Below, one piece after another: positions 12,291 to 23,300 of a DNA stretch of 64,000 nt. Source of the DNA: Piper betle (Eukaryota > Streptophyta > Magnoliopsida > Piperales > Piperaceae); contig JAURVB010014610.1 in assembly GCA_033002965.1 (NCBI GenBank), forward strand, positions 248,001 to 312,000. Reading direction: 5' to 3'. Numbering within the stretch: position 1 is the stretch's first letter; every line of letters begins with the position of its first letter. Under the pieces are notes generated by a model that saw nothing but the letters and a program-made list of their open reading frames with translations, searched no databases and was not told the DNA's origin. The position numbers and the translations under genes were made by a program.

Positions 12291-13781
12291 GGGATAAATT
12301 TTTTCGCCCAAACTGCCACTGTGCGGCGTGTTTCCTCCCTGGAAACACCAGCCAACACGACCTCCGCACCCCAACGTGTTGTGATGCACAGCGGCCTCGG
12401 ACCGCACGCCTACAAGTATCGCACGCACCCAATCCCAGTACTGCGCCCAGCTACCAATGCCTGCGTACCATAACCAAGTTACCAGCCCTGTACCGAACAC
12501 ACACACTGATCACCAAGTCGCAAGTGATTACACGCCCCACGTACCGAGTACCCTGCTCGGTGCCCCTAGACCACAGAATCACTGGTCTAGACCACGGTGC
12601 ACAAACATGACGGATACATCACACCAATTACAGGACAAATCACAACCTCTATTCTTACAATGTGAATACAGGATATACACAGGTAATCCCTCTAGACTAC
12701 CCACCGGTCGTGGACATGCAAACCCCACGACCGTGCCTCTTGACCCTCACTCGATAGGACTTCACCCAACCCTCGGTTCACCGCGCAGGGTTGCCGAACA
12801 ACAGGTGTGAGCCTTGACCCTAAAGGCGGACGACGACTACCCCGGTAATCCCCCTTGGTGTTCCAGACCCTCCTCGGCCTGACTAGAGTAACCCCAAGGC
12901 GTCCCCTTGCCCGACCAAGTTTCACTCCCCCACTGAGATCACTCACATACTCAACTCTCTTTTGTTGTTCTGATTTCTACACAAGGATGACATCTCCTTA
13001 TATAGACCTTCCGGACTAGTGGGCACCACGTCCCTAGCTTGCATCCTCACCGTCCAATCCACGATCAATGGTCCTCATGCTCCAAGCCTTGTCATCACTC
13101 ACCCTGGGATTCCAGCAAAATTACCGGAAAGCCTACCCCTGGGTGTGGCGCAAAAGACTGATCGCATTCTTGGTTCGACCCAACACCGAACCCCTCCTGG
13201 GTGTGGTGTGGTCGCCTTATCGAACCAGCGACCCCAGTACTGAACCCTGGTCTGCCAGTTCCACAGCACCCATGCGCGTGCACAATAACCCCTGCCGCTC
13301 CCTTGGCTCGGTCACCGCACACCTGCGCACCCGTGACTACCGCCCATTTGCACGATAACGCATGGTCCTGGTGCATGGCTCGCCTGGTCATGATGCCTGG
13401 TTGCTCGCATCCCACGCATCCGGAACCCGCACTTCTACCCGCCACGCTGCTCGGTAGAATGTCCCGGCTGTGCCTGACCTTGCACGCACCTGGAACCACA
13501 CCACACTCGGTACCAGGTAGCGGCACCGCTCGGTACTCCTTGCCGACCAATTGTCCGCCACAGCCTGCTATCGATACTGCACGGTAGCTCGCCCGCACAG
13601 CAACTCGCCCGATAGACCACATGCGCCAGTCAGACCTTGGACTTGCCCACATCACGGATAAATGCTTGGTAGGTTGTTCAACACTCGGATAGCACCGGCC
13701 ACCCGGACTTGGACGCGGGGATGCTAGGGACAACCGCCAAACCCTAGCTCTCGACCGTCCCACGAGCTAAACCCCGTAACA
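12291..13781 (-). mobile_element. GC-rich LTR-like block (probably Ty3/gypsy solo LTR), minus orientation
   Basis: Sharp composition jump relative to both flanks. Read on the minus strand it begins TGTTACGGGGTTTAGCTCG and carries GAGCTAGGGTTTGG, a TATA-box string (tctatataaggag, near 12990-13000), GGGTTTGCATGTCCA and AACACGCCG, all in the same order as the plus-strand block at 21385-23300. The terminal TGTTAC, the internal TATA box and the lack of polymerase frames suggest a long terminal repeat, with the Ty3/gypsy assignment inferred from the TGTTAC start. No clean 5-bp target duplication was found, so the inner boundary is approximate. The long open frames here (for example 13095-13763 minus) are by-products of GC richness. 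Confidence 0.6.
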
Positions 13782-15250
13782 GCATGCATCCCATTAGATC
13801 CCTTTGATTAATTTTTAAGATTTTCGCAAATAAATCATTCAACAATCTTAATTACGATCACAATATGTGTACATTGTATCTTTTTAAAAAAAAATTACTT
13901 TTAGTTGTTATAAATGATATCAGAGTTTTCTGGTTTTGTAAATTTAACTATGTATATTGGTTATTGGCCATGTTGATCATGATAAAAAAAGGTCGTAAAT
14001 TAAAGTTGAATAATAAGTAAAGTATAAAAATTTTAGGGACAAAATTTCTTAAAAGAAGTTCTTAAAGGTGGGTAGATAATAAGATATATCAATTTAGTCG
14101 CAAATTTAATAAGTACTAAAGTAAAATCTTATTTATAAATAAGAATGAATTAAAAAATTTTAACTTTATTAATTATTTTAATAAGAAATAATTTATCTCG
14201 TTACGTTACAGTTTGGGCCAAACAAAAATGACGTAAATAGGCATTAATTACCTGCAAATCTACACAAAAATGCGATCTTGTGGAATCAAAACACTTAAGT
14301 ACACAAAAAAATTTTCGAAATAAGAAATGGAAAATCATATTCAATTACAATCAAATCCAAATGATATCAACTACAGCACTTGCCAATCCACAAATCCGAA
14401 CTATAGTAACCGTACAGAGCCCAAACATGGAACGGAATATTCCAGCGATTTCGGTCGATTGGCAGCGTAACGCCATTACAAACTTCCCATAATTGAAAAC
14501 TGTTTATGAAACAACAAGATCGTTGCATTAGCACTCCTAAACTATTTAGATGACAACTGGCTAGGTTAATCAGTGCTTTGCATGGCCCTAAACAATGTGC
14601 CTGCACTCAGTTTGTATCAATCTTTACCTTGTTTGTACTGCTTGCTTGCGAATTTTTTTGTAGTTTAAATTCATAAATAAAAATGACCTTGATTTGATTA
14701 TATATATGTAGTTATAAAGTATATTTGTTCATGTTTGCACAAGAATTCATTGAAATATATAATTTTATACTGTAATTTTTTTTGTCATTTACAAAAAAAA
14801 TTGTTGTGTACACTACGAAGATATTAAGTCTCACATATATATTACATAATAAAAAATAGATTGATAAAATTCATTCTTATTTTTTATCTAAAGTATTTAC
14901 ATTTAATAAAAAATCTCTCGAGAGAAATCCTAAACTAAGAATCCAATCAAGAAATTGAGCATTTTATAAATTATTGCAGAATCTAACCGTTTATATTTTC
15001 ATCTTACCTGGACTAATAATATATGATTCTACTTATATCATTCAATAACATTCTACTAACAAGATAAGATAGAAACGAAAACAATATATGATTATTTAAT
15101 GGTCGCTGTGGCGTTTTTAAAAGTGGCGTACTTAAAAACAAAACTACATGTGTTCTTCGCATTTGCATGAGCCCCTCCTGACAATCTCGCTGCCTCCCCA
15201 GCTAAAATCGCGGCATGACCGCCATCCCCACCCCTGACTTAGCCGCCACC
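13782..15250. other. AT-rich intergenic DNA
   Basis: No supported gene. Minus-strand frame 14367-14606 is open but matches nothing I know. Confidence 0.4.
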
Positions 15251-15263
15251 AAATTCACAACTG

Positions 15264-15615
15264 TTGATCCCACAGGAGATGAACCCATCGCTGAACCTTG
15301 CTGAGAAACTAGCAGCGGTGCCTCCAACGAGTGTGCGGAGTGCAAGCACCAGCACTGGCGATGTGAGCCGACCTGCCCCCTCGCTCAGTACTTCCTGGCA
15401 ACGATGGTGGCGGCGTTGGAGGACATCGGCCCATCCACGGCTTGCACAACCTGGTCTACTTAGTCACTGTTGCCTCACCGTTGCCAACCTCATCCTCCAC
15501 GCCTCCGCCGGCAGCACCGACCCCATCATGGGACTCGTTGGCAAGGTAGCCCGGCTCCGTGACTCCATCCTCCTTGTCGAGCGCGAGTGCGACCTCCTCC
15601 ACTTCCAACCCCTCC
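15264..15615 (+). pseudogene. LOB-domain (LBD) gene remnant, 5' part
   Basis: One frame reads CAECKHQHWRCEPTCPLAQYF, with the C-X2-C-X6-C-X3-C spacing that defines the LOB-domain zinc-finger-like block. A different frame downstream reads DPIMGLVGKVARLRDSI, corresponding to the conserved DPV.GCVG..LQ end of the LOB domain. The two parts lie in different frames with an in-frame stop between them, and the central GAS region is degraded. The reading frame is then cut by the element inserted at 15616. LBD proteins are plant nuclear transcription factors. This copy cannot make one as read, although some shifts could be sequence errors. Confidence 0.6.
15611..15615 (+). repeat. Target site duplication CCTCC (left)
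   Basis: CCTCC here is repeated at 16472-16476 immediately after the element's terminal CA, as expected for LTR-element integration. Confidence 0.6.
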
Positions 15616-16471
15616 TGTTGAGTTAATCTCACATCAGTTTTAGGGGTAACTGATGACTTGCATATAGGCTCATGAAAAAACCTTATTCCTTGAGCTAGCT
15701 TTTTGATTAAGAAAGACCTATCAAACTTGTTTCCCAATATTCAATATTGATATTTTTTTTAAGACACAAATTGAGAATTCCCCAATCCCAATACGATTCA
15801 CGGAGAGATAAAGAAATAGAGTGAGTAAAGCATCTGTGTTGTATCCCCTTTTGAAGTTAAGCAAGGAAAAGCTTATTAGGTTCAGTCATTATAGCGGTTC
15901 GAAAGAAGAAACTAGTAGATTTAGGTAAGAAGCAACATAAAATAAACCAAATTTGATACCTGAGTATTCGGTTTGATAACCTGCAACTAATTCTTCTTCT
16001 GCCTCTGGTAAATCAAAGGGCAATCTTTCACATTCTGCTAGGAATGAAATTAAAGTCTCTTTTGGGGCCCATAGGGCTCAACAATAGTATTAGAACCTAA
16101 TTGGTTTTGATGTTATCTTAGTTTGCCTCATGGTATAGCCAACTTGAATTTGAGTCTCCTAGAATTTTACTATAACATGTGGACTTAGTATGTATGAGGG
16201 GGAGGTGATTTGGATGGTAGGTAGCCCGAATTAGAGTCTCTTGGAACTTCACTATAACATATAGACCTAGAATATAGTGAGGGGGAGGTGATTCAGATGG
16301 TATGATGTATGAGGGGGAGAATTGTTGAGTTAATTTACATCAGTTTCGGGGGTAACTAGTGACTTGCATATAGGTTAATGAGAAAACTTTATTCTTTAAA
16401 CTAGTTTTTGGATTAAGAGAGACCTATTAAACCTATTTTAAGTCCCTTTTGGGGGCCCATAGGGCCCAACA
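15616..16471 (+). mobile_element. Small non-coding LTR element (TRIM-like)
   Basis: Left LTR 15616-16083 starts TGTTGAGTTAA and ends GGGCTCAACA. Right LTR 16323-16471 starts and ends the same way (GGGCCCAACA). The left copy is longer only because it contains an insertion at about 15732-16061. After the left LTR comes tagtattagaacc, close to the initiator-methionine tRNA primer site TGGTATCAGAGCC. A purine tract (gagggggaga) precedes the right LTR. The ~240-bp interior has no coding capacity. CCTCC flanks the element on both sides. It is a terminal-repeat retrotransposon in miniature or similar, inserted into an LBD remnant. It belongs to the same family as the element in the IQD intron. Confidence 0.75.
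15899..16061 (-). pseudogene. ndhA: Plastid ndhA fragment (NUPT) inside the left LTR
   Basis: The minus strand reads [20 protein letters not shown] followed by [19 protein letters not shown], which is the highly conserved NdhA (plastid NADH dehydrogenase-like subunit 1) sequence. It extends from about [10 protein letters not shown] to NLLVSSF, where plastid similarity ends. The fragment is in frame but has no start, stop or full domain, so it is transferred plastid DNA. The adjoining 15732-15898 DNA is also absent from the other LTR but I could not identify it. The insertion point is inside LTR sequence (between 'cttgttt' and 'aagtc'). Confidence 0.85.
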
Positions 16472-16576
16472 CCTCCACCTCCACGGTCATCACCCCACAC
16501 CACCTGCGTCCTCGGTTGTTTGATGGTGCCCAACCATCTTCCACCTTGTGAGTCGTTGTCATTTTCTTCTTCACCC
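16472..16576 (+). pseudogene. Continuation of the broken LBD-type remnant
   Basis: CT/CC-rich sequence resumes after the element (cctccacctccacggtcatc) with composition like 15264-15615. It is probably the 3' part of the same disrupted gene, but no diagnostic motif remains. Confidence 0.3.
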
Positions 16577-19250
16577 ATTTTGTATTTGTTCTAATTTGGG
16601 ACGTTGATGTGAAGGATAATAGTGAGAAAGTTGTTGAAAATACAAATGAAGAGATGAAAGCTTAAATAGCTGGTGGAGAGATACGATGTGAAGGAGATGA
16701 AGTTGATGCATCTGAGTCCCATGATGTGAAGGATAATAGTGAGAAAGTTGTTGAAAATATAAATGAAGAGACGAAAGGCTTAAATAGAGATGAAGGGTGC
16801 TATGATGAGTTTTATGAGTCATTAGAGCCTTGTATAGGAATGAAGTTCAATTCAATTGAAGAAGCATATTCTTTTCATAATGGATATGGCAAAATAAAAG
16901 GGTTTGGATTAGAAAAAGTACTTCACATTATGATAGAAAAAATAAAATACTACGTGCTGGAAGTTATTTGTTTGTGAAAAATAACGTATAAAATAGACCA
17001 ACGATAAGAGACAAGTTGGAAAAGATGTTAAAAGAAGAGTTGATATGTGAGAGGAATACAAGACAATTATGATCATTAAATTAAATGAGGGAGGTAAATG
17101 GACAATAGATATCTTTGATGATATGCATTCACATGAGTTTGCATCTTGATCAAAGATATCAAATTTCTATTCTCATAAAAAAATGACGTCAGTTTCAAAA
17201 AATTTGATTGATGAGCTCTATAATTGTCGCATTGGACCATCAAAAATTTCAAGGGTTATAAATCATTGTGGTGGTGGTATGGAGGGAAAATTTACTTATT
17301 TTGATTGTAGAAATCATTTGGCCAAGGTAAAAAGAATATTGTTGGTTGTCAATGTACAAAACTGTTAGAATACTTTCAAAGTAAAGCGCAGGTTGGAGAA
17401 GGTTTTTCTTTAAGATGGAGGTTAATGAAAACAATCAAGTTAGAAGTGTTTCTTGAGCTAATAATAGGGCAAAGATGGCATATGAAATTTGAAGATGTTA
17501 TTGTTTTTTATGTAACATACAATACAAATAGTTGTACGATTCATTTTGCTCCCTTCACTGGCATTAATCATCATAGACAATCTACTATTTTTGGATATGC
17601 TTTGCTTTCAGATGAAACAACGAGCACCTTTACATGGTTATTTAGAACATGGTTGGAGTGCATGTGGAGTAAACGAGCACAATGTATCATCACCAATCAA
17701 GATGTGCTCATGAGAAATGCTATTTTGGATGTCTTCCCCAACACTTAACAAAGGTTTTGTTCTTAGTATATTGGAATGAAATGAGGGATGCATTTAAACC
17801 AATTAGGGAAATATTTGGATTTTAGGAAAGATTACAATGATTGGGTATATGTCGACACAATTGAAGAGAGTGAAGCTAAGTTGACTGAAATAAAAGAAAA
17901 ATATGATATTAAGGAAGGAAATTGGTTGAATGGAATGCACAATGTTCATGAGCATTAGATTAATGCTTACCTGAAGGATTTTATTTAGCCATCAGAGTGA
18001 GAGTGTCAATGCTTTCTTTGACGAGTTTGTAAATACTCAAACACCAATTAGTGAATTTGTATAACAATATGACAATGCTATGCATGCAAGGTGACAAGAA
18101 GAAGCTTTCGAAGATCACAAAACTTTACATGAGAAGCCTATATTGCATGTGGGGAACAAACTAAAGTAACATGCAAGGTCTATATACACAAAAAAGATGT
18201 TTTCTCTTTTTCAAGAGGAATTAAAATAATCTCTTTTGTACAAATGTAAGGAAGTCGGTATTGAAAATTAAAAAAAATTGTATGAGGTAAACAAAGATGA
18301 GGAAGCTCAAAAGTATCAAATAGTTTGAAGACAAGCTGAAAATTTTTGTACAATATACTTGCCAAAAGTTTGAGGGTGAAAGTATCTTATGTCGATATAT
18401 TTTAAGGTTTTTCTTCCAATAGATATGGATGTAATATCTCAAAAGTATATATTATGTTGATTGACAATCAATGCTAGATTTTCATCATCAAATGCTACCT
18501 TGAAAACAGTCAATAAGTTTCAAAATTCAACTATTTCACCATTTATGTTATACTCTTTTCAAAGTGTAATATATAGGATTTCGAATTCAATCTATGTGTC
18601 CCAACAGTGGGGGTGTTGCTATCCCAATACCTAAAGCTATTGTTGATGAGCTTGATCATTTATCTTTGATGTCTACATCTCTCGAAGAATAAACTATTCA
18701 ACCAAGTGACATAGATACCACAACATAAATAAGTAGAACACCATTAGAGAAAATACCTTAAGTTGTCTTTAAAAATCCTTTTAAGGTGAAGAATAAAGGT
18801 CATCCAAAGATAAGTAAAAGGTGGAAATCTAGGTTAGAGATAAATGTGACTTCTCAAGTTAAGAAATAGAGATGTAAATTTTGCCAAAAGCTTAGTCATT
18901 ATATGAATACTTGTCATTTATATAAGGTACAAGAATATTGAATGATTTATATTATATGTTTTAGGCTTATGAATACAATATTAATTATATATTTAACCTT
19001 ATAGGAAAAAAATCTCAAGAAGGGAATCTGGGCAACAACTTTGGGAATGAGCCTAATTATGGGGAACAAAATGAGCCCAATGACATTCAAAGCTTATAAG
19101 CAAAGAAGAAATTGTGCGTTTGTCACTTTGTCAATATGGTACATGTATGTTTCACCTTGCACTAACAATATAATGTGTATGTTTTATTTGCACTTGAACA
19201 GGTGGCATGTGAAAATACTAAGAACAGTGGTCATGTATGTCGTTTGATGG
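16577..19250 (+). pseudogene. Decayed FAR1/FHY3-related (MULE transposase-derived) gene
   Basis: Pieces of one protein follow in order but in different frames with stops. A FAR1 DNA-binding region lies at about 16835-16976 (IGMKFNSIEEAYSFHNGYG). The MULE transposase core lies at 17425-17760 (FAPFTGINHHRQS, FGYALLSDETTSTFTWLF, ITNQDVLMRNAI, DVFPNT). A late basic segment (KGHPKISKRWKSRLE) precedes a zinc-knuckle-like CKFCQKLSHYMNTCH near 18870-18915. This order is standard for FAR1-related sequences, which are transcription factors derived from Mutator-like transposases. A ~116-bp direct duplication (16612 and 16728 starts) lies at the 5' end. Stops and shifts are too many for sequence error alone. 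It could be a domesticated-gene relic or a MULE copy; terminal inverted repeats were not found. Confidence 0.8.
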
Positions 19251-19745
19251 ATCACCTTTTTCATTAGAGGAAGCTCCATAATGATGTGATAGAGAAACAT
19301 GGTTGGATTGCGTTTGAAAAAATATGTGATTGTTCAATTTTTTTCAACATTGTTTCCATTTGTCTATTTTTTGAAGGATTGTATGAGAACAAATATTGGA
19401 TTGTAATCCTTTATTGTCAATTATATATTTGATTTTATAGGAATAGTAATCACAAAAAAATACAAGTAAGAGCTTCAAGAATGAGCCTAATGACATTGAT
19501 ATTGGGGAACAAAGCTTGTGAGAAGTGTTTGAAAATCATATAGTACATTGTGATTTTTTTTATATGATGGTTGTGTGTATGAGTGAATTAGAATCCAGAA
19601 TCTCGGATAATGGTGAGAAAGTTTGCCCAAGGTTGCAGCTGTAATGCTGATTGTAGTTGTTTTGCAAGCTTGGTTGTATGTTTGTGTGAAACAGAATCTG
19701 GTAGTTTGGCTTTTGAAGTTGCTCTATTAATGCAGCTAGGATGTT
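19251..19745. other. Intergenic DNA without a supported gene
   Basis: AT-rich tail after the FAR1 relic with no domain seen. Confidence 0.4.
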
Positions 19746-19913
19746 GATTGTGTTCATCACTTGCAAAAATAATGCTGGCTGTTTGCTATTTCATTTGCAG
19801 GCTTAATTTCACTTCTTGTCACTATTTTGATTGTGTTCATCAGTTGGAAAAATAATGCTAGCTGTTTGCTATTTCATTTGCAGGCTTAATTTCACTTCTT
19901 GTCACTAATTTAA
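19746..19913 (+). repeat. Two-copy tandem repeat of ~84 bp
   Basis: Copies at about 19746-19829 and 19830-19913 both begin tgattgtgttcatca and end ttcttgtcacta, differing at a few positions. This is a recent local duplication with no coding sense. Confidence 0.85.
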
Positions 19914-20139
19914 CGGTAATACAGTGGATTATCCCGAGCCAAGTATCAATTAGCCGCGTCATTTGCACAGTGATGTGTGGTTATTGGCTTGAAAAGCGGC
20001 TTTTCTTCCAAAATTTTATATGCTGCCTTGAAAAAAAGACAAAATTGTATTGCGAAACAAAATTGATTTTGATCCTAAGTAATAATTAATAATCAATGTT
20101 ACTATTAATGAGTTAATAATATTTTGGGTAAAGAGTTCC

Positions 20140-20690
20140 TCAGTTGGGTAGAAAATTTTTTTCTGCCCCGAACTTTGATGTAGACCGTCTGATTACAAGG
20201 ACAACCCAAATCTATTATTTAAAAAAAAACTCCCAACCCCAACGACCACTGTCCCACTGTGGCCTCTGCCTCGCCGCGCTCCACCTCGACCCCATCGCTC
20301 GCCGCTACGGCCACGACGAGGCAAGGGCGTCCACAGTGGGGCAACGGCTATAAAAATTTTAGTTTATTTTTTGATGTGCGGCCAGATCTAGTCGCCGTTG
20401 GCTAGACATGGTCGTCCCTCAACCAGATCTGGCCTGGGGAAGGCCAGATCCAGTTTGCACCCGCCAGATCCGACCGAGTAGAAAAAAAAGGCTAATCTTT
20501 GGCCGTGCATCCAGATGCCCAGCGGCCGGCGTGGCCGCTCAACTGCAGTGTTTTTTATAAAAAAATAATAGATCTGGGTCATCCTAGTATCTAACAGCCT
20601 AGATCAAAATTTAGGTTTTTAAAACAAAAGACCAATAAACCTGAGCCATCCCTGATCGGACGCCAAAATCAAAGCCCGCGGAAAAATTCT
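20140..20690. mobile_element. Inverted-repeat element with a GC-rich core (MULE/MITE-like)
   Basis: The left arm (about 20150-20230: aactttgatgtagacc, acaacccaaatctattat) pairs with the reverse complement of the right arm (about 20535-20620: attttgatctaggc, atgacccagatctattat). A second, weaker copy of the same arm lies outward to about 20690. The AT-rich arms flank a GC-rich core (20240-20530) with no recognisable protein. The layout resembles Mutator-like elements that carry host fragments, but no 9-bp target duplication was confirmed. Confidence 0.5.
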
Positions 20691-21384
20691 TCCTGGGCTC
20701 TAATCTTTTTATCAAACCAATTTATGACAAATTCATCAAATGTCATCCTATTTATAATCTAGGCCACCAAAAAAACAAAAGAGTAATCTTTTTCCAATCC
20801 ATGCCATAAAAACAGATCGCCTATAATTTACACATGAAGAGGGCCAACACAGATACTCTTTGTAAGAGAAAAATTCAGAACATTAAATAGAAATCATTCT
20901 CTAGCAACAAATTCATGCTCTCTTTTTGGAGAACAAATGAAATAGTTATAGGATTGATGCTTCTGATCCCCTTCCCCCTGACTCTAGAGTAGGAGATGAT
21001 AAATACGACTGAACAAAAGAGGGGAGAGTTTGAGCCAAGCTCCAGAACCTCACAAACATGTAAACACTACTTTTCCTTACCTGAAAAACCCAAACTTTCA
21101 TACGGTCGGATGTCAGAGACGGCAAGACAGTGGTGGCGACGACAACGATCGGATTACGGCGACGGTTGGATAGCGGGAATGGACGGTGGTGTCAACGGGA
21201 CGATGGCGACGACAACAAGGTTAGGGTGTGTGATGGGGAACGAGACGGTAGTAACAAACGACGACAGCGGGGCAGCGACGGCGACCCACAAGATGGCAGC
21301 AACAGCTCAAGTGTGGCGATGGGGTTGGGGTTGGGGTGGGTAAGCGGGTAAGTGGCAATGGACGGTACATGGGGGTGGGACGGC
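20691..21384. other. Intergenic DNA ending in a GC-rich, degenerate GACGG-type repeat
   Basis: From 21120 to 21384 the sequence is rich in ggcgacgacaac/gatggcgacgac words. The same vocabulary returns at 23335-23460 to the right of the LTR-like block, so the block seems to have inserted into a degenerate GC-rich repeat. The plus-strand frame 20996-21343 has no known domain. Confidence 0.4.
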
Positions 21385-23300
21385 TGTTACAACCTTAAGT
21401 TCGAGGACAGGCCGGGAGCTAGGGTTTGGTAGTTGTTCCTAGTCGTCCTGTGTCCGAGACGGGTAGCAGGGGTTGCCTGAGTGGTGGAAACAACCTACCG
21501 TACTAATCTGTGTTATAGGTACAGGTATGATCGAGCATTGGTGCGTGGAGCATGTCAGGCTGCCGAGCAGGATGCTGGAACCTGATGTGCGTGTAGCAGT
21601 AATATGATCGGTACTTGGTGCCGAGCATGTCACTGCAAGGAAACCTCAAGATGGCGAGCGTTCCGACATTTGGAGCGAGCATGGTGTGGCGACCGAACAC
21701 CAGCATGGCGCTAAACGTAGCGGTCAGATTATCGGCGGAGCGAGGTTGCTGTCAACCGAGCGTACCGATAAGCTGTGCCGAGCAGTGCCGAGCCATGCAC
21801 GAGCAAGCTGTGCCGATCAGTACCGAGAGTTGGCGTAAGCAGCAGAGCGATGGTGGGCAGCACTGGGCGTACCGATCCAAATAGCGGTACGTGGGCACGA
21901 GCGGTCAAGGGTGACCAAGCCAAATACCAGTACTGGGGTATTTGTTTGAGGTTGATGCGCGCTACGGAGGTTTAGCGTTATCGGAGTCTGCCGGTACTTG
22001 GAGCGGTACAAGTGCTGGACTTACTGAGAGGTGCAGTGTGGGCTGGGGTCAAACCAGGTGGGTTCGACCATGCAGCATGTACGTGCCAGGGATTTGCTTG
22101 ATCAAGAGAATACCGATAAGGATGCTGACAGTGTATCCTTATCCCTATCCAGCAAGATGGAGATATGCAGAATATTTGGTCATCAAGATATGGGAAGATC
22201 TGGTTTGAGGTTTATCCAAATTGACGAACCTGGACTCGATATCAGGCGGATTCAAGATTCGAGATCAGGTCTGCATATGGTTGGAGAATAACACAGATAT
22301 CTCTGCATATAAATTAGGGTTTGTGCAGAGAAGAAAAGAGGAAGGACAGCTGGAATTATTCTAGTGCAAGGTCGTGTCTCTCTTGTGGGGTGGAGAGAAA
22401 CCTTATCGAGCAAGGGAGCAACGTGAAGTGCTGCAGGCCAGTTCAGGGAATTGGTTCTTCACGGTGGACGACTGCATTGGCTAGTCGAGTTTGCCTTGGA
22501 TTGAGGTACGGCTTTGGTTCTTCTACAACCTGTTTGCAATTACTGGCTGAGGGTTTTTGTATGTAAACAAGTTGGTCTGGGCGACAACTTGGGGTTGTGA
22601 TTGTGAGGACTTCTTGTGAGCGGGGTGCTCTAGTTCTCACTGCTCTTCAGAGGAAGAGTCAAGCACCATGGGGTTTGCATGTCCATGATGTCAAGCGATC
22701 TGGGTAGAAGATTGCTTGTTCCTTGTTCTGATTAATAGATTCAAGGTTGGGACAGGGGTCCCGTAATTGGTGGTGTCAGCCTCTGATTTTGTGGTACCGT
22801 CAGCATGTTCATTGATTCTGGGACTTGCTGCTATACCGACCAAGGGGATTGGTATTTGGATCGATATTGGGTGATCGATTAGAGTCGCTGTATACTACGT
22901 ACTTAGTGGAGGTTATATTATCTGCGCGTGGATTGGTCGTGAATTACTCACTGGTAACAGATCAGCAATACCGGGCGCTGGGCAGTTGAGTGCCGGTAAT
23001 TGTGATTGGTGTGCGCTATATTTGTAGGAACGAGTGGGAAGCCTCGTGCCGCTATTCTGAGTGATAATTTGTTGTGTCGCTATTTGTGGCGGCATTGTCC
23101 AAGCAAAGGGGATTGCTTTGTGCCGCTGTTTGGAGTGGTAGCTGCGTGCCGCTAGGCGTAGCGGCAGCGTGCAGCGTCTGTGCTGCTACTTGTGTAGCTG
23201 TGTTTTGTTGTGGTACTCGGGTTGAAGGCTAGTGTTTTGGGTGCGAAACACGCCGTGCGGTGTGCTGTTGGGCAAAAATATTTGGTCCATAGTGTGCACC
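21385..23300 (+). mobile_element. GC-rich LTR-like block (probably Ty3/gypsy solo LTR), plus orientation
   Basis: Starts TGTTACAACCTTAAGTTCG and contains GAGCTAGGGTTTGG, a TATA-like string (gcatataaattag near 22304), GGGTTTGCATGTCCATGA, a 'cc.gtaattggtg' word and AACACGCCG, collinear with the minus-strand block at 12291-13781. Both end in similar text (gggcaaaaatatttggtcc here). No internal polyprotein is present. It is longer than the first copy, so one or both carry indels. Many copies of ccgagc and cggtac words occur. The 3' boundary is approximate and no target duplication was proved. Confidence 0.6.

Noticed and set aside
13095..13763. 222-codon minus-strand open frame
   Set aside because: It lies inside a GC-rich LTR-like block where several frames are open on both strands and no domain is seen.
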